NCBI GenBank assembly: GCA_942490855.1
Contig: CALNYS010000004.1
Span: forward strand, 992,001 to 1,056,000
Direction of reading: 5' to 3'
DNA from: CALNYS01 sp942490855
GTDB lineage: Bacteria; Planctomycetota; Phycisphaerae; Phycisphaerales; UBA1924
DNA: 64,000 nt
The notes beneath the pieces are model-generated. The model was given only the letters and a program-made list of their open reading frames with translations, was not told the origin of the DNA and searched no databases. Positions 50,226 through 59,163 of this stretch are shown here, in pieces. Position 1 is the stretch's first letter; each line of letters opens with the position of its first letter. The translations under genes were made by a program, and so were the position numbers.

Positions 50226-50900
50226 TCAGCGGGGGAGGCGTTTGAGGTCCTTGTCGAACCCGGCGATGACCAGGGTGTCGGATTCGAGCAGACGGCTGTC
50301 GGGCTGGGGAAGGATGACGCGCCGGTCCTGGGCCGCGCCCCCGGCGCCCTCTTCGATCAGGCGTTTGATCGCGACGATGGTGACGTTGTGGGTGTTGCGG
50401 ACGTTGGTCTCGGCGAGCGGGGTCTCGGTCCAGGCCTTGGGGGCCTTCATCTGAACGAGCCCGTAGCCCTCGCCCAGCTCGATGTGATCGATGATGAAGG
50501 GGGCCAGGAGGCGGTTGGACCAGCGGTCGGCGGACTCGTCCTCGGGCTGGACGACCCCGTCGGCCCCGATGGACTTGAGGATCTGCGCCTGCATGTGGTT
50601 CCCGGCGCGGGAGATCACGCGGGCGAGGCCGAGGCGCTTGAGGATGACCGTCGAGAGGGCGGCGGCCTCGAAGTCGTGCCCGATGCCCACGATGGCGCAA
50701 TCAACCTGCTCGATGCCCTGGATGCGCAGGGCGCCCTCGTCGGTGGAGTCGAGGGCGATCGCGAGGGTGACCCGGTCGCGGAGGTCCTCGACGATCTGGC
50801 GGTCGCGGTCGATCGCGATGACCTCCGCACCGTGGGCGGCGAGGTTGGTGGCCAGCTGCGTGCCGAAGCGTCCGAGCCCGATGACCGCGAAGCGTTCCAT
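50226..50900 (-). CDS. K+ uptake regulatory subunit (KtrA/TrkA family RCK protein)
   Basis: 224 residues. An RCK_N domain with AVIGLGRFGTQLATNLAAHG (GxGxxG) and acidic AIDRD for NAD(H)/ATP binding is followed by an RCK_C domain (VRNTHNVTIVAIKRLI, LESDTLVIAGF). A single RCK_N/RCK_C unit is the KtrA form, which gates a KtrB/TrkH channel. It lies 41 bases downstream of that transporter gene on the same strand, a two-gene potassium uptake operon. Confidence 0.92.
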   Translation of the reverse strand: MERFAVIGLGRFGTQLATNLAAHGAEVIAIDRDRQIVEDLRDRVTLAIALDSTDEGALRIQGIEQVDCAIVGIGHDFEAAALSTVILKRLGLARVISRAGNHMQAQILKSIGADGVVQPEDESADRWSNRLLAPFIIDHIELGEGYGLVQMKAPKAWTETPLAETNVRNTHNVTIVAIKRLIEEGAGGAAQDRRVILPQPDSRLLESDTLVIAGFDKDLKRLPR

Positions 50901-50941
50901 GCGTCTCCTTCAGCGTGACGAGAGGAAGGTACCGCGCGCCG

Positions 50942-52687
50942 TCAGTAGATGACGACGTCCTCGGTGGGGTACTCGTAGCGGGGTTTGGCGCCGCGGGCGA
51001 GGCTGAGGAGCCCCGCGAGGACGGCGAGCGGGCCGACGCGGCCCATGAACATGGTGACGATGAAGGTGATCTTGCCGGGGACCGTCGCCTCGCCCGCGAC
51101 GCCCATCGAGAGCCCGGTGGTGCCGAAGGCGCTGACCGAGTCGAAAAGGATCATGCCCAGCGTGAGCCCGGGGCGGGTCTCGGTCGCCGCGAGCACGCCG
51201 GTGGAGATCATGACCGTCGCGAGGCTCAGGGTGATGAGGGTGGCGCTTTTGCGCACGACGACGTCGGGGATGGTGCGCCCGAAGACCTCCGTCTGGCGCC
51301 GACCCATGAGGGTGGACCACACGGTCAGGGCGAGGACGGCGAAGACCATCATCTTGATCCCGCCCGCGACAGAGCCGGGCGAGCCCCCGATGAACATCAG
51401 CAGGATGAGCATGAGGCGCGACAGGATGCCCATGTCGTTGGGGGCGATGGTGTCGAACCCGCTCGTGCGGTTGATGTTCATGAAGTGGGCGTCGAGGGCG
51501 GCCGCCCCGAGGGGCACGTTCGCCTGCGTGGTCTCGCCGATGAAGATCCCGACGTACCCGAGGACGTAGATGATCAGCGTCGCGGAGAGGACGACCTTCG
51601 TGTTGAGGTTCAGGCGCACGAGGCGCCCGTCGATGACGCGGATCCCGCGCAGGCGCGCGAGGACCGTCTGGCGGATGTTGTCGAGCACCGGGAAGCCGAT
51701 GCTGCCGAAGATGATCAGCGGCACGAGGACCAGGTGGGGGGTCCAGTGGGCCCGCAGGCCCTGCATGCTGTTGGAGGTCGTCGCGAAGCCGGCGTTGCAG
51801 AACGCGGAGACCGTGAAGAAGACGGAGTGGAAGAGGCGGTCGCCCGGGGCGCTGATGTCCGGGGCGCCCTCCCAGGTCGCGGGCCAGCCGAAGTAGAGCA
51901 CCGCGACGCCGATGAGCTCGATGAGGTGCGTCACGACCATCGTGAACACGACGAGCTTGGTGAGCGAGAGCTGTCCGGACCAGCCCTGCTCGGTGTCCTC
52001 GGCGATGGTGCGCTGGGCCCGCAGCCCGAACGAGGACCCGAAGACGCTCGCGAGCAGGGCGCCGAAGACGATCACGCCCAGCGCCCCGACCTGGATCCAG
52101 ATGAGGATGACGATCTGCCCGAAGCGGGTGAACTCCGAGCCGGTGTCGCGCACGACCAGCCCGGTCTGGCTGATCGCCGAGACGATCGTGAAGGCGGCGT
52201 CGAGGACGCTGATCGGCGGGGCGCTCGCGGGGACCGCGGCGGGCAGGAGCAGGGCGCCCGTGCCGAGTGCGCTAAAGAGGATGAACGACCCCACGAAGAC
52301 GAGGCCGGGCGGGATCGAGGTCTGCACGAGGTCGAGGTAGAGCGTCAGGACGTGGTAGAGGATCAGCAGGCTGGTGAGGGTCGCGGCGAGGGGCCAGGAG
52401 AAGGGGCCCAGCGCGAGGGCGCCCAGCGTGAGGGCGAACTCGATCCGCCTCCCGCGCAGCGACGCCCGCGGGGGCAGGAGCGCGGGGACGACGATCATGG
52501 CGACGATCGTGGCGAGCGCCGCGATCTGGATCCCGAGGCCGACCGCGTGAGGGATCACGGGCTCGGGCCACCCGGCTCGCAGCACGGTGGGCACGAACGC
52601 CGCGAGCGCGAGGAGCGGGCAGGTGAAGCGCGCCGCCGCTGAGCGGCGTTTCGCGAAGAGACCGAGCTCGGCGGAGCGCCCTGGCAT
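50942..52687 (-). CDS. K+ transporter (KtrB/TrkH family)
   Basis: 581 residues. Trk/Ktr/HKT fold of four membrane-pore-membrane repeats, each with a selectivity Gly: AFTIVSAISQTGLVV, VFFTVSAFCNAGFATTSNSM, AHFMNINRTSGFDTIAP and SVSAFGTTGLSMGVAG. An extra N-terminal part of about 130 residues with four hydrophobic segments precedes the pore units, longer than typical KtrB. FIGGSPGSVAGGIKMMVF is the conserved pore-gate loop. Works with the RCK protein encoded downstream. Confidence 0.92.
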   Translation of the reverse strand: MPGRSAELGLFAKRRSAAARFTCPLLALAAFVPTVLRAGWPEPVIPHAVGLGIQIAALATIVAMIVVPALLPPRASLRGRRIEFALTLGALALGPFSWPLAATLTSLLILYHVLTLYLDLVQTSIPPGLVFVGSFILFSALGTGALLLPAAVPASAPPISVLDAAFTIVSAISQTGLVVRDTGSEFTRFGQIVILIWIQVGALGVIVFGALLASVFGSSFGLRAQRTIAEDTEQGWSGQLSLTKLVVFTMVVTHLIELIGVAVLYFGWPATWEGAPDISAPGDRLFHSVFFTVSAFCNAGFATTSNSMQGLRAHWTPHLVLVPLIIFGSIGFPVLDNIRQTVLARLRGIRVIDGRLVRLNLNTKVVLSATLIIYVLGYVGIFIGETTQANVPLGAAALDAHFMNINRTSGFDTIAPNDMGILSRLMLILLMFIGGSPGSVAGGIKMMVFAVLALTVWSTLMGRRQTEVFGRTIPDVVVRKSATLITLSLATVMISTGVLAATETRPGLTLGMILFDSVSAFGTTGLSMGVAGEATVPGKITFIVTMFMGRVGPLAVLAGLLSLARGAKPRYEYPTEDVVIY

Positions 52688-52699
52688 GCGGGGGCCAGA

Positions 52700-54265
52700 C
52701 TACCCCGCCAGCGCGCGGGCCGCGCGGTCGAGGCGGGCGGCGCGTGCGGGCGTCAGGCCCAGATGCGCCGCGGCCTCGGGGAGCGAGAGCGGGCGTTGCC
52801 CGTCGAGCCCACGCCTGGCGCCGGCCCACGCACGCAGCGCCGCGTCCTCCGTGCGCTCGGGGTCGGCGCCCCAGAGGGGGTCGGGCCAGAGCGGCGGGCG
52901 GCGGGTCCAGTCGTCGAGCCCGGCGCCGGGCGACTCAGCGCGGTTGCCCGAGGCGAGGGCCCGGCGCGCCGCGCCCAGCTCCGCGGTGCGCGCGAGACGG
53001 CGGGTCAGCGCGAGGTTGATCGCCCCCGAGACGGTCCCGCCGACGCGGGCGTCGTGGCGGGCGATCCCCTCGAGCACGGCGCGCATCGCCTCGGCGTGCA
53101 GCGCCCGGATCGCGGGGGGCGAGAGCTGGAGCAGCGGGCCGCCGACGGCCGACTCGATCGCCGCGAGCGTGAGGCGGGTGTGCATCGACGCGATCCGTCT
53201 GCCGAGGAGACGGGCCCAGCGCAGGGCTGTTTCGGCCTCGTCGGCGCCCCCCGGGGTGAGAGCGGACGCCCGGGCGCGCACGAGGGCAGCGGTGTGGGCC
53301 GCGTCGAGCGTGCGCAGGGCGGCGGGGTCGGCCGGGCCGGCCGAGCGGGCGCTCTCGACGAACGCCCCCGCGCGATCGTGCGCGACGACGCCCAGCCCTG
53401 ACTGCGCCAGAGCGCTCGCGAGAGCGTGTGCATCGGCCGGTGGCTCGGGGGCGGGGAGTTCGAGCGCGAGCACCGCGGCTCGGCGCTCGGCGTCGATCCA
53501 GCGGCGCACGCTCTGCGGGGTGCGGGAGACGGCGCGGGCGATCGCCGCGCCGGGCTCGCCCCGCATCCAGCGCCGGTGCGCGTCGCGCCGGCGTTTGGCG
53601 GAGGCGGGGGGGATCGGCGGGCCGAGTTCACTCGTGAGGGTGCGCCGGACGGTCTCGTACGACCGCCCGGTGCGCGCGCTCAGGCGCTTGGCGGTCTCGG
53701 TGCGGGTCCACGCGAAGCGGCGCTGGGCGCGGCGGGCGAGGCGCACGAGGCGGGCGCGTTCGGTCGGCGTGAGGCGGGTAACGCGCCCGGGCGCGTTCTC
53801 GAGCAGGTCGTGCGCCGATTCGAACGCGCCGAGCGCTTCGGGCGAGATCCGCACCGCGACGCTGCCCCCGCTCGTGCGCACGCGCCACGCGATGAGCCCT
53901 TCGCGCCGGCGGCGCGAGACGGTTTTGACGCTGACGTTCCAGCGCCGGGCGACGTCATCGGGGGAGCGCGCGCCGGGGACCGCGGCCTCGTCGATCTTCG
54001 CGGAATCGGTCAGGCGTTCGCACCACGCGGAGAGGTCGGCCAGCAGGGCGTCGCCCGGGATGCTCGCGGGCTCGTCGAGATCGGGGCGGTAGGCGGTGAG
54101 GGCGTAGACGAGATCGCGTTCGTCCACGACGTCGTCGGGGTCGATGGTGGGGGCGAGGCGCTCGGCGGCGCGCACGATCGCGACGACGCGCGCCGTGGGG
54201 GCGAAGCGGAGGTCGGCCGCGAGGCGCGCCAGCGCGGTGACGCGGAGCGCGGTCAGGCGGGGCAT
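52700..54265 (-). CDS. Multi-HTH DNA-binding protein, sigma-factor-like
   Basis: 521 residues from ATG 54265, overlapping the mqnA end by 13 bases. Three helix-turn-helix candidates are readable: SPDDVARRWNVSVKTVSRRR (about 101-120), TRTETAKRLSARTGRSYETV (about 187-206) and GAAIARAVSRTPQSVRRWID (about 239-258); a fourth lies near the C-terminus (SLPEAAAHLGLTPARAARLD). Very Arg/Ala-rich. Layout resembles planctomycete proteins that combine several sigma-70 region-like or resolvase-like HTHs, but no sigma region 2 is visible. Regulator of unknown targets. Confidence 0.7.
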   Translation of the reverse strand: MPRLTALRVTALARLAADLRFAPTARVVAIVRAAERLAPTIDPDDVVDERDLVYALTAYRPDLDEPASIPGDALLADLSAWCERLTDSAKIDEAAVPGARSPDDVARRWNVSVKTVSRRRREGLIAWRVRTSGGSVAVRISPEALGAFESAHDLLENAPGRVTRLTPTERARLVRLARRAQRRFAWTRTETAKRLSARTGRSYETVRRTLTSELGPPIPPASAKRRRDAHRRWMRGEPGAAIARAVSRTPQSVRRWIDAERRAAVLALELPAPEPPADAHALASALAQSGLGVVAHDRAGAFVESARSAGPADPAALRTLDAAHTAALVRARASALTPGGADEAETALRWARLLGRRIASMHTRLTLAAIESAVGGPLLQLSPPAIRALHAEAMRAVLEGIARHDARVGGTVSGAINLALTRRLARTAELGAARRALASGNRAESPGAGLDDWTRRPPLWPDPLWGADPERTEDAALRAWAGARRGLDGQRPLSLPEAAAHLGLTPARAARLDRAARALAG

Positions 54266-55101
54266 GGGTCGGCGAGCCAGCGCGCGGGGCGGTCGGGCGC
54301 CGCGCCGAGGGCGCTCGCTTCCGCGAAGAAGCGAGCGATCGCGTCGCGCTGGGGGTCCCCGACGTCGAAGCGCAGGTGACGCCCGAGGTACTCGCGCGCC
54401 AGATCGACGGGCCAGCGCTTGGCGGGGGCGCGCCGGGTGACGATCCAGTCGAGGCGCGAGGCGTTGTAGCGGCGCTGGCGGTCGAGCAGGGCGATGGCGG
54501 CGCGCTCGCGGGGGGTGGGCTCGTCGCCCGCGCGGCGCATCCAGACCGCGTAGACGAAGGGCAGCCCGGTCTCGGCGCGCCACGCCTCGCCCAGGTCGAG
54601 CTGGTGGGGGTAGCGGACGGCGGGGGGGGAGTCGGTGACGACTTTGTCGCCGATCATCAGCATGGTCTCGGGCCACTCGGCGGGGTCGCCCGAGGTCTCG
54701 ACGCGCTCGCGGGCGTCGAACTCGACGAACTCGGGGCGGGCGCCGAATCGCTGCGCGAGGAGCCAGCGGGCGAGGGTGACGGAGGTGTGGGAGTCGGCGT
54801 CGGCGTGGACGCGCTGGGCGTCGGCGAAGGGGACGGCGCTGTAGAGGCGCACCGTGAGGGTCGCGCCGTCGCACCCGATGGCGCCCGCGGGGACGAGCTC
54901 GAGGTCGGCGTCGGAGCGCAGGGCGTCGATGACGGGGGCGAGGGCGAGGTCCGCGTCGCCCGATTCGAGCAGGGGGAGGAGGTGGCTGGGGGCGGCGAGG
55001 GTCAGCTCGACATCGCGGTTGGCCTCGAGCCCCTCGATGAGCGGGAGGGTGTTGAGGTACGAAACAGCGGCGAGACGGACGGGTTGGGGCGGTGCGACCA
55101 T
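54253..55101 (-). CDS. mqnA: Chorismate dehydratase MqnA (futalosine pathway)
   Basis: 282 residues from ATG 55101. Periplasmic-binding-protein-like fold without a signal: VRLAAVSYLNTLPLIEGLE, SHLLPLLESGDADLALAPVI, GAIGCDGATLTVRLYSAVPF and WPETMLMIGDKVVTDSPPAV are the MqnA core. It converts chorismate to 3-enolpyruvoylbenzoate, the first step of the alternative menaquinone route. No other mqn gene is in the window. Divergent from the acyltransferase gene, with less than 100 bases between starts. Confidence 0.92.
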   Translation of the reverse strand: MVAPPQPVRLAAVSYLNTLPLIEGLEANRDVELTLAAPSHLLPLLESGDADLALAPVIDALRSDADLELVPAGAIGCDGATLTVRLYSAVPFADAQRVHADADSHTSVTLARWLLAQRFGARPEFVEFDARERVETSGDPAEWPETMLMIGDKVVTDSPPAVRYPHQLDLGEAWRAETGLPFVYAVWMRRAGDEPTPRERAAIALLDRQRRYNASRLDWIVTRRAPAKRWPVDLAREYLGRHLRFDVGDPQRDAIARFFAEASALGAAPDRPARWLADPCPA

Positions 55102-55193
55102 ATCTAATGGTATTTCGTCTGGACGCGTCGCGCACGGCGCGTGAGAATGCAATGTGGTGCGGGCTGGCGCTCGGGTGGTGAAAGGAGCGCGCG

Positions 55194-55823
55194 ATGCGGA
55201 CATTGATCATCTTCGGCGGAGGCGGGCACGCGGCGGTGGTGGCCGAGACGGCGCTCGCCGCGGGGGTCCCGGTCGCGGGGTTCCTCGACGACGACCCCCA
55301 CGCGTCGCTGCGCGGTCTGGCGCCCCGGCTGGGATCGCTGGGCGCCGCGACGCACCCGGAGCTGTTTTGCGGGCACGCTGCGATCATCGGCGTGGGCGAC
55401 GCGGGGCTGCGTGCGCGTCTCGCGGAGGCGCACGCGGGGCTCGAGTTCGCGACCCTTGTTCACCCGTCAGCGGTCGTGAGCCCGACGGCGACCGTCGTGT
55501 CTGGCGCGTTCATCGCCCCCGGCGCGGTGGTGCACACCGGCGCGTTCGTCGGGGCGCACGCGATCGTCAACACCGGCGCGGTGCTCGAGCACGACGCGTC
55601 GCTGGGCGCGAAATCGCACATGGGTCCCCGGTCGTGCGTGGGCGGGGGCGTGCGTCTGGGCGAGGGCGTGCTCTTCGGGATCGGCGCGTGCGCGATCCCG
55701 GGCGTGCGCATCGGCGACGGCGCGGTCGTGGGCGCGGGCTCGGTGGTGATCCGCGACGTCGCGCCGGGCGAGACGGTCGCGGGTTGCCCGGCGCGCTCGC
55801 TCGAGGCGGACGCGCGGGTTTAG
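55194..55823 (+). CDS. NeuD/PglD-like sugar O- or N-acyltransferase
   Basis: 209 residues, GAAAGGAG upstream of ATG 55194. The N-terminal Rossmann-like part (MRTLIIFGGGGHAAVVAETA) binds the sugar nucleotide, and the C-terminal half is a left-handed beta helix of hexapeptide repeats (ATVVSGAFIAPGAVVHTGAF, then HMGPRSCVGGGVRL and VRIGDGAVVGAGSVV). His110-His134 area (VHPSAVV, LEHDASLG) fits the catalytic His of PglD-type enzymes. It probably acetylates a nucleotide sugar for surface glycans. Confidence 0.88.
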   Translation: MRTLIIFGGGGHAAVVAETALAAGVPVAGFLDDDPHASLRGLAPRLGSLGAATHPELFCGHAAIIGVGDAGLRARLAEAHAGLEFATLVHPSAVVSPTATVVSGAFIAPGAVVHTGAFVGAHAIVNTGAVLEHDASLGAKSHMGPRSCVGGGVRLGEGVLFGIGACAIPGVRIGDGAVVGAGSVVIRDVAPGETVAGCPARSLEADARV

Positions 55824-56215
55824 TTGGCGTCGTCGTCCGCGGGCGCCATCGCGCGGATCTCGCGGGCCCGCTCGATGAGCGCGTCCGGGTCTGTCACCAG
55901 CGGTTCCATCACGAAGTGCCAGTAGATATCGGTGCGGGGGCGCCCGGGCAGCGGGGCGCTGAGCGCGTCGAAGACGGGCTGGTCGTGGAGCTCGGGGTTC
56001 GCCTCGGCGCTGGTGTGCAGCGTGGCGTAGCCGTCGCGGTGCAGGCGGACGTCGTAGACGCCGAAGGACGTGAAGTTCACCTCGACGGGCGTGCGCCCGA
56101 CCTCGACGTCGTTGAGCGCGACCAGGGCGCCGGGGGGGTCGGAGGTGATGTGCAGGCGCCGGTCGGCGCAGCCGACGAGCGCGAGGAACGCGAAGAAGAG
56201 GGCGGCGCGCGTCAC
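55820..56215 (-). CDS. PEGA-domain lipoprotein
   Basis: 131 residues from GTG 56215, in a GTGA overlap with the LptB gene. The signal VTRAALFFAFLALVGC ends in lipidated Cys16. A PEGA domain follows: RRLHITSDPPGALVALNDVE and VGRTPVEVNFTSFGVYDVRL. A helical C-terminus (DALIERAREIRAMAP) closes it. PEGA domains are cell-envelope beta modules. Coupling to LptB suggests an envelope role. Convergent four-base overlap with the acyltransferase stop. Confidence 0.82.
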   Translation of the reverse strand: MTRAALFFAFLALVGCADRRLHITSDPPGALVALNDVEVGRTPVEVNFTSFGVYDVRLHRDGYATLHTSAEANPELHDQPVFDALSAPLPGRPRTDIYWHFVMEPLVTDPDALIERAREIRAMAPADDDAN

Positions 56216-57000
56216 GGGCGGGTCTCCACGGGGGCGGGTGCGGACGACCGCGGCGGGACGGCGACGGCGAACTCGTCGCCCTTGAACAGCGAGCCCAGGT
56301 ACGTGCGTTTGACGAGGTCGTCGTTGATGAGGTCGTGGGGCGTGCCCTCGCGCAGCACCTGGCCCGAGTCGATGACGTAGGCGCGGTCGCAGATCTTGAG
56401 GGTCTGCTGCACGTTGTGGTCGGTGATGAGCACGGCGATGCCGACCTCGCGGAGCTTCTGGATCTCGCGCTGGAGGTCCTCGATCGCGAGGGGGTCGACG
56501 CCGGAGAAGGGCTCGTCGAGCAGGATGAGCGAGGGGTTGGTGACCAGGGCGCGGGCGATCTCGAGCTTGCGCCGCTCGCCGCCCGAGCACGTCCGGGCGA
56601 GGTCGTTGGCCTTGTGCGTGAGCCCGTACTGCTCGAGGAGCTCGTCGCAGATGCGCCGGCGCTCGGCTCGCTTGACGCGCCGGGTCTCGAGGATCGCGAG
56701 GAGGTTCTCCTCGACCGAGAGGCGCTGGAAGACCGAGGGCTCTTGCGAGAGGTAGCCCATCCCGCGACGGGCCCGGCGGAACATGGGCAGGCGGGTGACG
56801 TCGCGCCCGGCGAAGCGGACCGAGCCGGCGTCGGGCTCGATCATGCCGATGGTCATGCGGAAGCTGGTGGTCTTGCCCGCGCCGTTGCGTCCGAGGAGCC
56901 CGACGATCTCGCTCTTGGCGACCTCGAAGGAGACGCCGCGCACCACCTCGCGCCCGGCGAAGCGTTTGACGAGACGTTCTGCGACGAGGAGAGAAGGCAC
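56212..57000 (-). CDS. lptB: LPS export ABC ATPase LptB
   Basis: 262 residues. Walker A GRNGAGKTTSF, Q-loop GYLSQEPSVFQRLSVEENLL, signature CSGGERRKLEIARAL, Walker B ILLDEPFSGVDP and switch ITDHNVQQTL are the LptB pattern (YLSQEPSVFRKLTVEENI is the family hallmark). It powers extraction of LPS or a similar lipid from the inner membrane through LptFG, which are not in the window. Coupled to the PEGA lipoprotein by GTGA. Confidence 0.93.
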   Translation of the reverse strand: MPSLLVAERLVKRFAGREVVRGVSFEVAKSEIVGLLGRNGAGKTTSFRMTIGMIEPDAGSVRFAGRDVTRLPMFRRARRGMGYLSQEPSVFQRLSVEENLLAILETRRVKRAERRRICDELLEQYGLTHKANDLARTCSGGERRKLEIARALVTNPSLILLDEPFSGVDPLAIEDLQREIQKLREVGIAVLITDHNVQQTLKICDRAYVIDSGQVLREGTPHDLINDDLVKRTYLGSLFKGDEFAVAVPPRSSAPAPVETRP

Positions 57001-57029
57001 ACGAAGAGTCTAGCCGACGGGGGCGCGGT

Positions 57030-57431
57030 TTAGGCGATGATCCGCCACGACGCCGGGTAGCGGTGGTAGCGGCCCTTGTTGGCGTAGACGCTCGCCCGGA
57101 TGCAGCCGACGAGGCGCAGCCCGATGAGGAACGGGATGAAGGCGATGGCGGCCATCCCGAAGGTGACGATTGCCGCGACCACGGCGATGAGGTTCCAGAT
57201 GAGCAGGGAGATCTGGAAATTCATCGCCTCTTTGAGGTGGTCGTCGAGCCACTCGGTCTCGTTCTTCTTGACCTGCCACATGATGAGCGTGGCGAGGAGC
57301 CCGAGCAGCAAGCCGAAGTCGAGGAAGGAGATCAGGCCGGCGAGGTGGGTGAGCGTCGCGTACGTGCGCTCGTTCTCGCTGGCGAGGTCGTCTACGGCGT
57401 ACTGGCTGTGGTGGCTCATGGCGGCGTCCAT
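57030..57431 (-). CDS. DUF4870 membrane protein
   Basis: 133 residues from ATG 57431 (GAGGGG nine bases upstream). After a short hydrophilic part (SQYAVDDLASENERTYATLT) come HLAGLISFLDFGLLLGLLAT, LIMWQVKKNETEWLDDHLKE and AMNFQISLLIWNLIAVVAAI, the DUF4870/Tic20-like pattern of three to four membrane helices with the KE-A-NFQ motif. Function of the family is unknown. Confidence 0.85.
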   Translation of the reverse strand: MDAAMSHHSQYAVDDLASENERTYATLTHLAGLISFLDFGLLLGLLATLIMWQVKKNETEWLDDHLKEAMNFQISLLIWNLIAVVAAIVTFGMAAIAFIPFLIGLRLVGCIRASVYANKGRYHRYPASWRIIA

Positions 57432-57500
57432 GGGGAGCGTCCCCTCTCGATTCTCTCATGGGGAAGCGGGCGTCGCCCGTTTCAGGGCTAAACTCCCCCT

Positions 57501-58589
57501 GTGAGCACCTTCGACGATCTTGATCTCACCCGCCACAGCGTCCCGACGCCCACGCTGAGCGTCTCGATGGGCGACCCCCTCGGGGTCGGCCCGGAGATCC
57601 TGGTCCGGGCGCTGGCCTCGGCGCAGGTGCGCCGACGGGCCCGGTTCGTCCTGCGCGGGCTCGAGGGCCCTCTCGTGCGGGCGGCCGAGCGGCTGGGGGT
57701 CGAGCCGTACTGGCGCCTGGCTCGGCGGGACTCACCGGCGGCCGCGACGGGCGTGGGCGCGGGGGTGCTGCTGATCGACGACGCCGAGCACGCCCCCGCC
57801 GGGGCGCCCCGCGGGGAGCGCGGGCCCACGAAGCTGGGGGGCGAGGCGTCGTTCCGGTTCGTCGAGGACGCGATCGCCGACGCGCAGCGCCCGGTGGGGG
57901 ACCCGCTGCGGGCCGACGCGATCGTCACCGCCCCGATCTCCAAAGCCGCGTGGGCCCTCGCCGGGCGCGGACGCTACCCCGGGCACACCGAGCTGCTCGC
58001 GGCCCGCTTTCACGCCAAACGTCACGCCATGATGTTCGTCTCCCCCCGCCTGCGCGTCGCGCTCGCGACCGGGCACATCCCGCTGCTCCAGCTCCGCGAC
58101 AAGCTGACGATTGGCAAGGTCTTCGACGCGATCGACCTCGCTCACGAGGGGACCGCGGCGCTGGGCGTGGAGGCCCCGCGGGTCGCGGTGTGCGGCCTCA
58201 ACCCCCACGCCGGCGAGGGCGGGATCCTTGGTGACGAGGAGACGCGTCTGATCGAGCCGGCGATCCGCCTGGCGCGCGACAACGGGGTCGATGCGCGCGG
58301 GCCCTTCCCGGGCGACACGGTCTTCCGGCGGGCGATCGACGGGGAGTTCGACGTGGTAGTGGCGATGTACCACGACCAGGGCCTGATCGCGGTCAAGACG
58401 CTCGAGTGGGAGCGCGCCGTCAATTGCACGATCGGTTTGCCCGTGCTGCGCACGAGCCCCGACCACGGGACGGCGTTTGATATCGCGGGGACCGGCGTTG
58501 CCGACCCGTCGAGCCTGCTGGCGTCGATCGACCTGGCGGTGCGTGCGGGCGCGTCGGCGGTTCAGTCGCGGATCACGACCCAGCGGTGA
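57501..58589 (+). CDS. pdxA: 4-hydroxythreonine-4-phosphate dehydrogenase PdxA
   Basis: 362 residues from GTG 57501. PdxA oxidises and decarboxylates 4-phosphohydroxy-L-threonine in DXP-dependent vitamin B6 synthesis. Markers: SMGDPLGVGPEI, TAPISKAAW, GRYPGHTELLA (metal His), LATGHIPL, NPHAGEGGILGDEE (metal His) and AMYHDQGLIAVK (metal His), then VLRTSPDHGTAFDIAG. About 30 residues longer than E. coli PdxA because of an N-terminal extension and an Ala/Gly-rich insert (near 85-100). Confidence 0.94.
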   Translation: MSTFDDLDLTRHSVPTPTLSVSMGDPLGVGPEILVRALASAQVRRRARFVLRGLEGPLVRAAERLGVEPYWRLARRDSPAAATGVGAGVLLIDDAEHAPAGAPRGERGPTKLGGEASFRFVEDAIADAQRPVGDPLRADAIVTAPISKAAWALAGRGRYPGHTELLAARFHAKRHAMMFVSPRLRVALATGHIPLLQLRDKLTIGKVFDAIDLAHEGTAALGVEAPRVAVCGLNPHAGEGGILGDEETRLIEPAIRLARDNGVDARGPFPGDTVFRRAIDGEFDVVVAMYHDQGLIAVKTLEWERAVNCTIGLPVLRTSPDHGTAFDIAGTGVADPSSLLASIDLAVRAGASAVQSRITTQR

Positions 58590-58990
58590 TCGGTGATGTC
58601 CAGCTGCGCGAGGACCGCGCTGGCGCCCTCGGGGGACATTGCGTGGGCGTTGAAGTTCACCCAGTGCGCCGTCAGGAGCAGGAGCGCGGCGCAGCTGAGC
58701 CACGCGCAGCGCTCGGCGATGGAGTGACGGCGGAGCAGGTAGAGGAGCCCCGCGCTGACGGCGATCGTCAGGAGCTTGAAGCGGATGAGCTGCGGCGCCC
58801 CGCCGAGGTCGATCATCGCCCGGGCGAGGGGGTTGAGCTCGAGCATGCCCGAGGAGCCCATGTAGGTGAGGGTGAGCTGGAGGTCGGTGAGCCCCATAAG
58901 GATCATCGCGATCGCGAGGAGAGCGACGCGGCGCGGTCGGAGGTCGGCGCGGTCGGTCGTGGATTCGGGCTGGTAGACGCGGGACACCAT
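58562..58990 (-). CDS. DUF5658 membrane protein
   Basis: 142 residues from ATG 58990. Three hydrophobic segments (ALLAIAMILMGLTDLQLTLT, LIRFKLLTIAVSAGLLYLL, CAWLSCAALLLLTAHWVNF) with the family pattern of Asp in the first helix (LTDLQLT) and NPLARAMI before the second, as in DUF5658. The longer reading upstream (ATG 59020) is possible. Its 3' end overlaps pdxA by 28 bases convergently. Confidence 0.8.
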   Translation of the reverse strand: MVSRVYQPESTTDRADLRPRRVALLAIAMILMGLTDLQLTLTYMGSSGMLELNPLARAMIDLGGAPQLIRFKLLTIAVSAGLLYLLRRHSIAERCAWLSCAALLLLTAHWVNFNAHAMSPEGASAVLAQLDITDHRWVVIRD

Positions 58991-59163
58991 ATTGCTTGGT
59001 CGTCGATATCGGCGATCCATCCGGGGCGGGTGAGCGCGCGGGGGCCTGACGCCGATGGACGGGCGGGGGGCGCGGTTCGGATGTTCCGTCTGCGCCGGTT
59101 CGCCCGCGTCCCGGCGCCAGGGTCGGCCCGGGCGGGAAGGACGGGCTATCGTCAGTGCGCGCG

